59,938 nt of DNA from Sphingomonas sp. 8AM (GTDB taxonomy: Bacteria > Pseudomonadota > Alphaproteobacteria > Sphingomonadales > Sphingomonadaceae), in assembly GCF_902506455.1 (NCBI RefSeq), contig NZ_LR733844.1:2531055-2590992 (forward strand). The letters are read 5' to 3'. Positions 1-6,598 of the stretch are shown piece by piece. Under the pieces are notes generated by a model. The model was not told the origin of the DNA and made no database searches. It saw only the letters and a list, made by a program, of their open reading frames with translations. Within the stretch, counting starts at the first letter, position 1, and every line of letters starts with the position of its first letter. The position numbers were made by a program, and so were the translations under genes.

Positions 1-110
1 GCTTCGGCCGCCTCAAACACTTCCGCCGCTTCGCCACACGTTATGATCGCCGCACCGTCCACTTCACCGGCTTCGTACATCTCGCCGCCGCCATGATCTG
101 GCTACGCTGA
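1..110 (+). CDS. IS5-family transposase, C-terminal end only (cut by window edge)
   Basis: The first bases read, in the frame starting at base 3, as FGRLKHFRRFATRYDRRT, continue for 17 more residues and stop at TGA 108-110. This matches the well-known end of IS5-family DDE transposases, including the RYDR(R/K) segment that follows the catalytic Glu region. Only about 35 residues are inside the window, so the Asp residues of the catalytic triad cannot be seen and it cannot be said whether the element is intact. No clear terminal inverted repeat was recognised in the 150 bp between this stop and the next gene. The family call is fairly secure; element boundaries are unknown. Confidence 0.7.
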   Translation, partial: FGRLKHFRRFATRYDRRTVHFTGFVHLAAAMIWLR

Positions 111-260
111 ATGTCGATCCGACCTAGGAACGGTGACGCCGCGGGCGGCGGTTCTTACCGTCGAGGCCTGCGGCGTCGTCTCGCCGCCGGAGCGGCCTCG
201 TAATGGCGGGGCAGCCGTTTTGATACCGGGGAAAGCTGATCGCTACGGCGGCCAGGTTGC

Positions 261-896
261 TCAGCGATCCGCATAGGCCGGCAGCGCCAGCCTGAAGCGG
301 ATCGCCGCGGCGCGCAGCGCGAAACCGGCGAGTGCGGCGATCACGGCGGCGTGCCACGGTACCATCCCCAGCGCGCGCAGTCCCACGTAGCAGCCGGCGG
401 CCAGCGCCGCCGCGGTGACGTACAATTCGGGGCGCATCAGGATTGACGGTTCGCCCGCCAGCACGTCGCGGATGATCCCGCCGACGCAGCCCGTCATCAC
501 CCCCATCAACGCGGCGGGCAGCGGCGGGACGCCATAGCCGAGCGCCTTGGCGGCGCCGTAGACGGCATAGGCGGCCAACCCGACCGCATCGAACCAGTCG
601 AGCGCCGCGCCGCGCCACCAGCGCGCGGGCGTGACCCAGATCACGCCCGCCATCAACAGGCATACCGCAGCGACCCGCGAATCATGGACCCAGAACACCG
701 GCGCGCCGATCAGCAGATCGCGCACCGTGCCCCCGCCCACCCCGGTGACGAGCGCGAAGAACGCCAGCGTCACCGGCGTCTGCGCGCGCCGCGCCGCCGC
801 CAGCGCACCCGATGCGGCGAACACCGCGAGACCCGCGACGTCGAGCCACGGCGCGAACGCCGGCAGCAACACCACCGGGTCGAGCGGCGGGGTCAT
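261..896 (-). CDS. TRIC / UPF0126 family trimeric ion channel protein
   Basis: This 211-residue integral membrane protein has the two-fold repeat of the UPF0126 (YadS/YicG) family, which is structurally related to TRIC cation channels. Repeat one carries GVGGGTVRD at residues 52-60 and repeat two carries GCVGGIIRDVLAGEP at 136-150; the Gly-rich kinks and the following Arg-Asp are the family signature. About seven hydrophobic segments are evident and there is no signal peptide. Its ATG overlaps the stop of the upstream thioesterase as ATGA, so it is the third gene of a coupled minus-strand operon. Which ion it carries in bacteria is not settled, and nothing here decides it. Family assignment is strong; physiological role is open. 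Confidence 0.88.
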   Translation of the reverse strand: MTPPLDPVVLLPAFAPWLDVAGLAVFAASGALAAARRAQTPVTLAFFALVTGVGGGTVRDLLIGAPVFWVHDSRVAAVCLLMAGVIWVTPARWWRGAALDWFDAVGLAAYAVYGAAKALGYGVPPLPAALMGVMTGCVGGIIRDVLAGEPSILMRPELYVTAAALAAGCYVGLRALGMVPWHAAVIAALAGFALRAAAIRFRLALPAYADR

Positions 897-1276
897 TTAC
901 CGGCGCGCTCGATCAGATAGTTCATCCGCGCGCTGGCGATCGGGCGCGCCCGATCGTCCTGCCACGCCACCGCGGTGACGGTGGCGATGCGCGCACCGAG
1001 CCGCGTGATCTCGCCGGCCGCGCGCGTGACGTGATCGCGCCCGCCGCGCATGAAATCGACCGTAGCGTTGATCGGCTTGATCCGCGCCGCCTCGGCCGCC
1101 AGCGCATGGCGGACCGCCGCCACTGCTGCCACCTCCAGCAATCCGGCGATCGCACCGCCCTGCAGGAAACCAGGACGTCCGACGACGTGCTGCCCGAACG
1201 GCATCACGATCTCCGGCACGTCATCGACCAGCTCGAGCGTGACACCCAGCAGCTGCGCATAGGGCGGCAACGTCAC
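893..1276 (-). CDS. PaaI-type hotdog-fold thioesterase, second of a tandem pair
   Basis: The product is a cytoplasmic hotdog-fold protein of about 127 residues, expected to hydrolyse an acyl- or aryl-CoA thioester. The segment GFLQGGAIAGLLEVAA matches the helix-forming PaaI motif (HGG..A), here with Gln in place of the usual His. A central strand reading KPINATVDFMRGG follows, which is typical of the fold. The start chosen is GTG at 1276 because it overlaps the stop of the upstream thioesterase as GTGA; a longer frame to 1405 would overlap that gene by more than 130 bp. Its stop in turn overlaps the TRIC start. The two neighbouring thioesterases are divergent in sequence and may form a heteromer, which is inference. 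Confidence 0.8.
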   Translation of the reverse strand: MTLPPYAQLLGVTLELVDDVPEIVMPFGQHVVGRPGFLQGGAIAGLLEVAAVAAVRHALAAEAARIKPINATVDFMRGGRDHVTRAAGEITRLGARIATVTAVAWQDDRARPIASARMNYLIERAGK

Positions 1277-1725
1277 GCGGCCACCCGCGGATAGCTGCCG
1301 GCGGTCGCCATGAAGGTAGCGGCGACATGCGCGACCGGGTCGTCGGGGTCGCCATCGTGCGCGATCCCACGCGTGAAGGCGATCGAGCGGGTGATGCGCA
1401 GGCACTCGCCGCGGCCGATCACGGTCTGGTGCGGGCGCGCCGGGCGCAGATAGTCGATCCGCAGGTCGAGCGTCGCATGCGCGACGAACGCATCGCAGCG
1501 ATGCCAGACCGCAAGGCTGGTCGCGACATCCATAAGGGCGATGATCGGTCCCGACGCGATGATGCCGGTATCCTCGTCACCCACCAGCGCATCGTGCCAG
1601 GGCTGCGCTACCTCGATCCAGTCGGCGCCGTGGGCGTGATAGCGCTGGCCGAGCCGCCCGCCGTGCCCGGCGAGCGTCGGGTTCTCCAGCAGGTAGCGCG
1701 CCATGACGATCGGGTTCCAATCCAT
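1273..1725 (-). CDS. PaaI-type hotdog-fold thioesterase, first gene of the operon
   Basis: This 150-residue hotdog-fold protein carries ASGPIIALMDVATSLAVW, equivalent to the catalytic helix region of PaaI-like acyl-CoA thioesterases, followed by the strand HATLDLRIDYLRPA. The start MDWNP at 1725 is preferred over an in-frame ATG at 1818 because AGAGG lies about 7 bp upstream and conserved sequence begins there. It is the promoter-proximal gene of the thioesterase-thioesterase-TRIC operon and shares its upstream region, with an 8-bp inverted repeat, with the divergent glycine-zipper gene. The substrate cannot be read from the sequence. It could equally be described as a hotdog-domain protein of unknown substrate. 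Confidence 0.82.
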   Translation of the reverse strand: MDWNPIVMARYLLENPTLAGHGGRLGQRYHAHGADWIEVAQPWHDALVGDEDTGIIASGPIIALMDVATSLAVWHRCDAFVAHATLDLRIDYLRPARPHQTVIGRGECLRITRSIAFTRGIAHDGDPDDPVAHVAATFMATAGSYPRVAA

Positions 1726-1808
1726 CGTCTGGCCTCTACACGCCCGCGGTTGGTCTGCAACGCCGCATCGCGCCGCGTCGCTTCCCGCCGGGGGAAACGA
1801 CTGTCCCG

Positions 1809-1839
1809 GCATGAACATGATGTTGTTTCAGGTTCATGC
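1809..1839. promoter_or_regulatory. Inverted repeat in a divergent promoter region
   Basis: GCATGAAC (1809-1816) and its exact reverse complement GTTCATGC (1832-1839) are separated by 15 bp. They lie between the divergent thioesterase operon and the glycine-zipper gene. The arm length and spacing suit a dimeric repressor or activator, but the site matches no operator I can name. About 14 bp downstream, GGAAC (1853-1857) and CGAT (1875-1878) sit 17 bp apart, a partial match to an EcfG general-stress promoter (GGAAC-N16/17-CGTT) reading toward the glycine-zipper gene. Confidence 0.35.
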
Positions 1840-1900
1840 AACCGCACTAAAAGGAACACGTTTCGGTCGCATCACGATTGAATGAACGGGAGAATGTTTC

Positions 1901-2206
1901 ATGCGTAAGCTCATGCTCGCTTTCGGCGCGGTCGCCATGGTCGCACCGACGCTGGTCGCCACCACGGTCGATGCCGATGCGCAGCGTCGCCACAAGTATC
2001 GCGAGTGGCGCGGCAACGACGGGCGGCTGCGCTGCCGCAAGCCCGACGGCACCACCGGCCTGGTGGTCGGCGCGGTCGCCGGTGGTCTGCTCGGCCGCAC
2101 GATCGACTCGCGCGGCGACCGCACGCTCGGCACCGTGCTGGGCGGCGTCGGCGGCGCGCTGGCCGGTCGCGAGATCGAGCGGAGCGGCAAGCGCCAGTGC
2201 CGCTGA
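1901..2206 (+). CDS. Glycine-zipper 2TM-domain envelope protein (short form)
   Basis: The 101-residue product has an N-terminal signal peptide (about residues 1-27, ending near VDADA) and a basic linker. A glycine-zipper two-helix domain follows at about 52-90, with GLVVGAVAGGLLG and GTVLGGVGGALAG. This is the fold of the rickettsial 17-kDa surface antigen/SlyB group, which sits in the periplasm or outer membrane and affects envelope integrity. A Cys at residue 45 and one near the C-terminus could pair. No lipobox is evident. GGGAG lies upstream of the chosen ATG. The region RxxDGTTGLxVGxxAGG is shared with the larger protein at 2849, so the two are paralogues flanking the OsmC gene. Confidence 0.8.
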   Translation: MRKLMLAFGAVAMVAPTLVATTVDADAQRRHKYREWRGNDGRLRCRKPDGTTGLVVGAVAGGLLGRTIDSRGDRTLGTVLGGVGGALAGREIERSGKRQCR

Positions 2207-2258
2207 GCCGCGAAAAATGAATCGTCGTTGCGCCTTTCGCAGGTGAGCGACGTTTGAA

Positions 2259-2296
2259 GGGGCGCGATCCGTGACAGCACGGGTCGCGCCCTTTTT
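2259..2296 (+). terminator. Rho-independent terminator after the glycine-zipper gene
   Basis: GGGCGCGATCCGTG is followed by a short ACAG loop, then CACGGGTCGCGCCC and CTTTTTCG. The 14-bp stem has one G-T wobble and is followed by five T residues. It lies 50 bp after the glycine-zipper stop and just before the OsmC ribosome-binding site, so it separates the two transcription units on the plus strand. Confidence 0.85.
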
Positions 2297-2321
2297 CGTG
2301 TGACCACAAGGAGAGCAGGAC

Positions 2322-2750
2322 ATGCCCACGCGCAGCGGATCGGCACGGTACGAAGGATTCGGCAAGGACGGGAACGGCTGGACGTCGACCCAGTCGGGTG
2401 TGTTGAAGGACACCCGCTACGGGTTCGGCTCCCGTTTTGAGGACGGACCGGGAACCAACCCCGAGGAGCTGATCGCCGCCGCTCACGCCAGCTGTTTCAC
2501 GATGGCGCTCAGCTTCGCGCTGGCGGGCGCCGGCTATTCCGACGGAACGCTGGAGACCGATGCACGGGTGACGGTCGACAAGGACGGGGACGGTTTCACC
2601 ATCACCTCGTCGAAGCTGCACCTGAAGGCGAAGATCCCCGGCATCGCCGCCGATGAATTCGAACGCATCGCCGAAGAGGCCAAGGCGAACTGCCCGGTGT
2701 CGAAGTTGCTGAACACCGACATCAGCCTGACCCACGAACTGGCACAATGA
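2322..2750 (+). CDS. osmC: OsmC-family organic hydroperoxide reductase
   Basis: This 142-residue cytoplasmic peroxidase reduces organic hydroperoxides with a reactive Cys pair. The two family cysteines are present: Cys58 in AAHASCFTMALS and Cys124 in KANCPVSKLL, with the Glu-containing TNPEELIAAAHA segment before the first. Length and motif order fit the OsmC branch rather than Ohr, since the N-terminal RxGSARYEG and PEELIAAAH pattern are OsmC-like. An AAGGAG Shine-Dalgarno sequence lies at good distance from ATG 2322. It stands alone between two terminator or hairpin elements, with glycine-zipper envelope genes on both sides, which suggests but does not prove a stress-related cluster. Confidence 0.9.
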   Translation: MPTRSGSARYEGFGKDGNGWTSTQSGVLKDTRYGFGSRFEDGPGTNPEELIAAAHASCFTMALSFALAGAGYSDGTLETDARVTVDKDGDGFTITSSKLHLKAKIPGIAADEFERIAEEAKANCPVSKLLNTDISLTHELAQ

Positions 2751-2761
2751 TGTCCCGTAAA

Positions 2762-2786
2762 TGAACGCAAAGTAGTATTGCGTTCA
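2762..2786. repeat. 9-bp perfect inverted repeat after osmC
   Basis: TGAACGCAA (2762-2770) and TTGCGTTCA (2778-2786) are exact inverted copies separated by AGTAGTA. The hairpin begins 12 bp after the osmC stop and lies upstream of the next glycine-zipper gene. It has no T-run, so it is either a weak transcript end or a two-fold operator for the downstream gene. A second small inverted repeat, CTAAC/GTTAG (2819-2832), lies just before the downstream ribosome-binding site. Confidence 0.45.
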
Positions 2787-2848
2787 CGCAACCGCCGCCA
2801 CGCCGCCATCGTTCTGATCTAACTCTGGTTAGCAGAAAGGAGCAAGTG

Positions 2849-3418
2849 ATGCGTATCATCATGGCGGCGGTGCTTGGGGCGACCGCGTTGACGTCGCTGG
2901 CGGTCACGCCGGCCGCGGCGCAGCGCCCACGTGAGGCAAACCGCGAGTATCGCGAGGACGTGCGCGACGCGCGCAAGGATTATCGCGAAGACCTCCGCGA
3001 TGCAGACTCGCGACGCGACGCCCGTAATGCGCGGCGCGAATATCGCGACAACGTCCGCGACGCACAGCGCGACCGCAACGACCGGCTGCGCGACTGGCGG
3101 CAGTCGCGCCGCTACGACTACAACCGGCCGGAGGCCGGGCAGCGGCGTTATTATGCCGACCGCTACTATCGCGACGGCCGCTACTACCGTCAGCGCGCGC
3201 TCACCCGCAACGACCGCCTCTATCGCGGGAATGACGGTCGCTATTATTGCCGCCGCAACGACGGCACCACCGGGTTGATCGTCGGCGGTCTGGCCGGCGG
3301 CGCGCTCGGCAACGTCATCGCCGGCGGTGGGTCGCGGCTGCTGGGAACGTTGATCGGGGCGGGCGGCGGTGGGCTGCTCGGCCAGCAGGTCGATCGCGGA
3401 CAGGTGGTCTGCCGGTGA
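2849..3418 (+). CDS. Arg/Asp-rich exported protein with C-terminal glycine-zipper domain
   Basis: The 189-residue product has a signal peptide ending at TPAAAQ (about residue 24), then a highly charged region (about 25-125). That region is built from repeated YRED/YRDN-xxRDAR units rich in Arg, Asp and Tyr and resembles RcnB-like periplasmic proteins. A C-terminal glycine zipper (about 140-180) contains GLIVGGLAGGALGNVIAGG and GTLIGAGGGGLLG. ATG 2849 is preferred over GTG 2846 because AAGGAG is then 6 bp away. The C-terminal part is clearly paralogous to the protein at 1901, with the charged repeat region added. An envelope or periplasmic location is likely; molecular function is unknown. Confidence 0.75.
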   Translation: MRIIMAAVLGATALTSLAVTPAAAQRPREANREYREDVRDARKDYREDLRDADSRRDARNARREYRDNVRDAQRDRNDRLRDWRQSRRYDYNRPEAGQRRYYADRYYRDGRYYRQRALTRNDRLYRGNDGRYYCRRNDGTTGLIVGGLAGGALGNVIAGGGSRLLGTLIGAGGGGLLGQQVDRGQVVCR

Positions 3419-3492
3419 GTAAGGGCACCCGGTGATGCGCCGGAGCGCTTTAACCTGGGGCTGATGACATTCACAATGCACCGGCCCTCTCT

Positions 3493-3579
3493 CGTCATCC
3501 CGGACCTGATCCGGGATCCCGCTTCTTCTGCCTTTAGCGCCAAGAAAAATCGGGGCCCCGGATCAAGTCCGGGGCGACG
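3493..3579. repeat. REP-like palindromic element, two inverted units
   Basis: The left unit begins CGTCATCCCGGACCTGATCC and the right unit ends AAGTCCGGGGCGACG. The right unit is an inverted copy of the left, with most positions matching over 29 bp, and about 35 bp lie between them. Each unit is itself partly palindromic around TCCGGGA. The same design recurs elsewhere in this window. Here it lies between the glycine-zipper gene and the small membrane-protein gene, which converge on it. Confidence 0.75.
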
Positions 3580-3667
3580 AGCTAGGATGGCGGTTGCTCA
3601 ATGGCTCCAGCCGATCCATCACAGAACCGATGACTGTCGATCGGCCCCAATGACGACGGGCATTCGA

Positions 3668-3889
3668 TCAGATCAATCCACCACCCAGCATCAGGCGCAG
3701 GCCGAAGATCAGGATCAGTACGAGATTGAGGTTCCGACCACTGTTGCTCGATGACAGCGCGCCGATCGCGGCGCCGACCACCGCAATCGGAATCACGAAC
3801 CAATAGCCCCAGGCGAGAAACGGCAGGAACGGCACGATCCCGAGCAGGAGCGCGACGAGGCCGATGACGATCGAGAACAGGTTGAGCAT
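3668..3889 (-). CDS. Small two-helix inner-membrane protein of unknown function
   Basis: The reading frame from ATG 3889 gives 73 residues: a first hydrophobic helix ([18 protein letters not shown]), [11 protein letters not shown], a second helix around residues 25-40, a short SSSNSGR turn, and a third hydrophobic stretch near the C-terminus. A GGAGGAGGAG purine tract lies about 13 bp upstream, slightly far but the only candidate. It is divergent from the SMR efflux gene, with about 90 bp between the two start codons. I do not recognise the family. Composition and hydrophobic pattern make it more likely to be a real gene than a shadow, but this is moderate evidence. Confidence 0.6.
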   Translation of the reverse strand: MLNLFSIVIGLVALLLGIVPFLPFLAWGYWFVIPIAVVGAAIGALSSSNSGRNLNLVLILIFGLRLMLGGGLI

Positions 3890-3981
3890 GCAACGGACAT
3901 GGCTCCTCCTCCGGTGTCTTGCAAGAGCAAGACACGCATGACCGCTCGCCAAGCCTGCGCGGACGCGCGACAAGCCCGCAC

Positions 3982-4311
3982 ATGGCCTATCTTATCCTGC
4001 TGGTGGCGATCGTCGCCGAAGTCACCGCCACGTCCGCGCTGAAACAGTCTGACGGCTTCACGCGCCCGTGGCCGACGCTGGTGACGGTCGCCGGCTATGC
4101 GGTCGCCTTCTACCTGCTGTCGCTCACGCTACGGACGCTGCCGACCGGCATCGCCTATGCGATCTGGTCGGGGGTCGGGATCGTGCTGGTCACGGCGGTG
4201 GCGTGGCTATGGCACGGGCAGCGGCTCGACGCCGCAGCGATCGTGGGCATGGCGCTCATCATCGCCGGCGTGCTGGTCATGAACCTGTTGTCGGACAGCG
4301 CGCACGGCTGA
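3982..4311 (+). CDS. Small multidrug resistance (SMR) family efflux protein
   Basis: This 109-residue four-helix membrane protein belongs to the EmrE/SugE group, which exchanges protons for cationic compounds such as quaternary amines or guanidinium. Glu13 in [11 protein letters not shown] is the essential membrane carboxylate. The WSGVGIVLV segment in helix 3 and [14 protein letters not shown] in helix 4 match the family. The start MAYLIL at 3982 fits the usual N-terminus; an in-frame ATG at 3919 would add a polar leader that is not expected. The Shine-Dalgarno sequence is weak. Position 10 is Ile and the first helix reads [14 protein letters not shown], nearer to EmrE than SugE, but whether the substrate is a drug or guanidinium cannot be decided here. 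Confidence 0.88.
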   Translation: MAYLILLVAIVAEVTATSALKQSDGFTRPWPTLVTVAGYAVAFYLLSLTLRTLPTGIAYAIWSGVGIVLVTAVAWLWHGQRLDAAAIVGMALIIAGVLVMNLLSDSAHG

Positions 4312-4347
4312 TTTCCCTTGCGCGCCGAAACACGATAGGGCGCGCCG

Positions 4348-4728
4348 ATGAACTCCCTCTTTCTTGTTATGGCGGGCGGCGCGGTCGGCGCCGGCGCACG
4401 CCATCTGACCGGGCGCGCGATGGCGCAGGTGCTCGGGACCGGTTGGCCGTGGGGCACGCTGACCGTCAACCTCCTCGGAGGGCTGTTGATGGGGCTGCTG
4501 GTCGGCGTGCTCGCGCGGTCGGCGAACGCGACCGGTGAGACGTGGCGGCTGCTGCTCGGGGTCGGCGTGCTCGGCGGCTACACGACCTTCTCGTCGTTCG
4601 CGCTCGACGTCGTCGGGATGATCGAGCGCGGCGCGCTGGGTGCGGCGCTCGGTTACGTGCTGTTGTCGGTCGGCGGCGCCATCGTCGCCTTGTTCGCCGG
4701 GCTCGCGCTCGCACGGGTGCCGGCATGA
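4348..4728 (+). CDS. crcB: Fluoride ion channel CrcB/FluC
   Basis: The 126-residue product has four transmembrane helices and the Fluc hallmarks. These are GGAVGAGARHL at the N-terminus, the conserved Asn in TVNLLGG (residues 39-45), and GGYTTFSSFALD (77-88), whose phenylalanines line the ion path. Dual-topology Fluc dimers export fluoride across the inner membrane. No recognisable fluoride riboswitch is seen in the 36 bp upstream. Its stop overlaps the start of the pseudouridine synthase gene as ATGA, so the two are co-translated. That linkage has no obvious functional meaning and is probably just operon packing. Confidence 0.93.
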   Translation: MNSLFLVMAGGAVGAGARHLTGRAMAQVLGTGWPWGTLTVNLLGGLLMGLLVGVLARSANATGETWRLLLGVGVLGGYTTFSSFALDVVGMIERGALGAALGYVLLSVGGAIVALFAGLALARVPA

Positions 4729-5813
4729 GCGACGCCGTCCGCCAGTTCACCGTCGGCTATGACGACGACGGGATTCGCGTCGATCGCTGGTTCAAGCGGC
4801 ATCTGCCGGACACGAGCTTCACCACCGTCGCCAAATGGGCGCGTACCGGGCAATTGCGCGTCGACGGCGCGCGCGTCGGGCCCGGCGACCGCATCCAGGC
4901 CGGCCAGGTGCTGCGTGTGCCGCCGCCCGAGCCCGAGCGCACCGAGGAACGTCCGAAGCGCGAGCGCCCGCCGCTCAGCGACGACGAGGCGGCGTTCGCG
5001 CGCGATATGGTGATCCACAAGGACGGCGCCGCGCTGGTGCTCAACAAGCCGCCGGGCCTCGCGACGCAGGGCGGCACCAAGACCGTCCAGCATGTCGACG
5101 GACTGCTCGACGCATTGCAATACGAGGCGGAGGGGCGGCCGAAGCTGGTCCACCGGCTCGACAAGGACACGTCGGGCGCGCTGCTCGTGGCGCGAAGCGC
5201 GCGTGCGGCCGCAGCTTTTGCCAAAAGCTTCTCCAGCCGTACCGCCAAGAAGATCTACTGGGCGCTGGTGGTCGACGTGCCGTCGATCGACGATGGCATG
5301 ATCGAGCTGCCGATCGCCAAGCAGCCAGGTACCGGCGGCGAAAAGATGCACGTCGACGAGGAGAACGGGCAGACGGCGCGCACCCGCTACCGCGTGATCG
5401 AGCGCGCCGGCAACCGCGCCTGCTGGGTTGAGCTGCAACCGTTCACCGGACGCACCCACCAGCTGCGCGTCCATATGGCGGCGATCGGTCATCCGATCGT
5501 CGGCGATGGCAAATATGGCGGTCCGGCGGCGTTCCTGACCGGCAACATCAGCCGCAAGATGCATCTCCACGCGCGCCGCATCCGCGTCGATCATCCCGAT
5601 GGCGGCGAGATCGACGTCACCGCGGAGCTGCCGACGCATTTCAGCGAGAGCCTCGCGAGCCTGGGGTTCGAGGTGATGGCGGGCGACATGATGCCGCTCG
5701 ACGTCAAGCTCCCGCCGACGCGCGAGGAGAAGAAGGCGCGCGCGCGGGCGCATGCCAAGACGGTGCGTAAGGAGCGGCGTGGCGAGCGACGCGGGCGAGG
5801 TGCGGCGAAGTAG
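4725..5813 (+). CDS. rluC: RluC/RluD-type 23S rRNA pseudouridine synthase
   Basis: The 362-residue enzyme converts specific uridines of 23S rRNA to pseudouridine. An S4 RNA-binding domain occupies about residues 15-65 (GIRVDRWFKRHLP, GQLRVDGARV). The catalytic RsuA/RluA domain follows, with HRLDKDTSG at 143-151 (Asp146 catalytic) and GRTHQLRVH further on. An Arg/Lys-rich C-terminal tail (KKARARAHAKTVRKERR) probably contacts RNA. The ATG overlaps the crcB stop. RluC is the closest call by domain layout, but RluD-type specificity cannot be excluded from sequence alone. The stop codon is 5 bp from a strong palindrome that probably ends transcription. Confidence 0.85.
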   Translation: MSDAVRQFTVGYDDDGIRVDRWFKRHLPDTSFTTVAKWARTGQLRVDGARVGPGDRIQAGQVLRVPPPEPERTEERPKRERPPLSDDEAAFARDMVIHKDGAALVLNKPPGLATQGGTKTVQHVDGLLDALQYEAEGRPKLVHRLDKDTSGALLVARSARAAAAFAKSFSSRTAKKIYWALVVDVPSIDDGMIELPIAKQPGTGGEKMHVDEENGQTARTRYRVIERAGNRACWVELQPFTGRTHQLRVHMAAIGHPIVGDGKYGGPAAFLTGNISRKMHLHARRIRVDHPDGGEIDVTAELPTHFSESLASLGFEVMAGDMMPLDVKLPPTREEKKARARAHAKTVRKERRGERRGRGAAK

Positions 5814-5817
5814 GTAT

Positions 5818-5846
5818 CGTCGCCCCGGATCAGGTCCGGGGCGACG
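5818..5846. repeat. Single-unit REP-like palindrome between convergent genes
   Basis: CGTCGCCCCGGA (5818-5829) pairs perfectly with TCCGGGGCGACG (5835-5846) across the five-base gap TCAGG. It belongs to the same family as the other CGTC-CCCGGA elements in the window but has only one unit. It lies between the convergent rluC-type and sirtuin genes. The sirtuin stop codon (5830-5832) falls inside it, so it may act as a bidirectional transcript end. Confidence 0.75.
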
Positions 5847-6543
5847 GCGGGTGTGATGTAAGAACCTCATCGACCCACGCCGGCACCAGCGTCCCCGCCG
5901 GGCCGAGCCGCGTCTGGTCGAACCACGCGCTGCCCTCGGATGGATCGAGGTTCAGCTCAAGCGTCGCCGCATCATGTTCCCGCGCCAGCCGGACGAACCC
6001 CGCTGCCGGGTAGACCGCGCCCGAGGTGCCGATCGACACGAACAGATCGGCGCGAGACAACGCGTCGTCGATCCGCTCCATTCCGTACGGCATCTCGCCG
6101 AAGAACACGATGTCCGGGCGCAATGCCGGTGCGCCGCACGCCGGGCATTCGGTCGCCGGCGGCAACGCCTTGCCCCATGCCCGCCGCGACCCGCACCCGG
6201 CGCACAGCGCCGAGCGCAACTCGCCATGCATGTGCAGCAGGCGCCGGGCCCCTGCCCGCTCGTGCAGATCGTCGACATTCTGCGTGACGATCAGCAGCTC
6301 GCCCGGCCATTCGCGATCGAGCCGCGCCAGCGCGTCATGCGCGGCATTGGGCGCTACCGCCGCCAGCGCGGCGCGGCGCAAATCATAGAAGCGATGCACC
6401 AACGCCGGATCGCGCGCGAGCGCCTCCGGTGTGCACACGTCCTCGACCCGATGCCCTTCCCACAGGCCGCCGGGGCCGCGGAAGGTGGCGATGCCGCTCT
6501 CTGCCGAGATGCCGGCGCCGGTGAGGATGACGATATTGCGCAT
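5830..6543 (-). CDS. cobB: NAD-dependent protein deacylase, sirtuin (CobB type)
   Basis: This 237-residue class III sirtuin removes acetyl or short acyl groups from lysines using NAD. The NAD-binding motif GAGISAESGIATFRG is at residues 9-23 and TQNVDDLHERAG at 87-98. The catalytic His is His106 in HMHG. Four zinc cysteines appear as CAGC (114/117) and CPAC (133/136). The IVFFGEMPY segment places it with the short bacterial CobB class that can also desuccinylate. The C-terminal residues SPRT and the stop are encoded within a repetitive palindrome, so the gene end may have been reshaped by that element. It is divergent from the TSUP permease gene. Confidence 0.93.
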   Translation of the reverse strand: MRNIVILTGAGISAESGIATFRGPGGLWEGHRVEDVCTPEALARDPALVHRFYDLRRAALAAVAPNAAHDALARLDREWPGELLIVTQNVDDLHERAGARRLLHMHGELRSALCAGCGSRRAWGKALPPATECPACGAPALRPDIVFFGEMPYGMERIDDALSRADLFVSIGTSGAVYPAAGFVRLAREHDAATLELNLDPSEGSAWFDQTRLGPAGTLVPAWVDEVLTSHPPSPRT

Positions 6544-6598
6544 GGCGTCAGCCTAGCCCGCTGGCGGTCCGCCGCAAAGCGGCATAGGTCGCGAGGCC

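Noticed and set aside
4312..4347. Fluoride riboswitch before crcB
   Set aside because: The 36-bp gap is too short and lacks the conserved pseudoknot sequences of the crcB motif.
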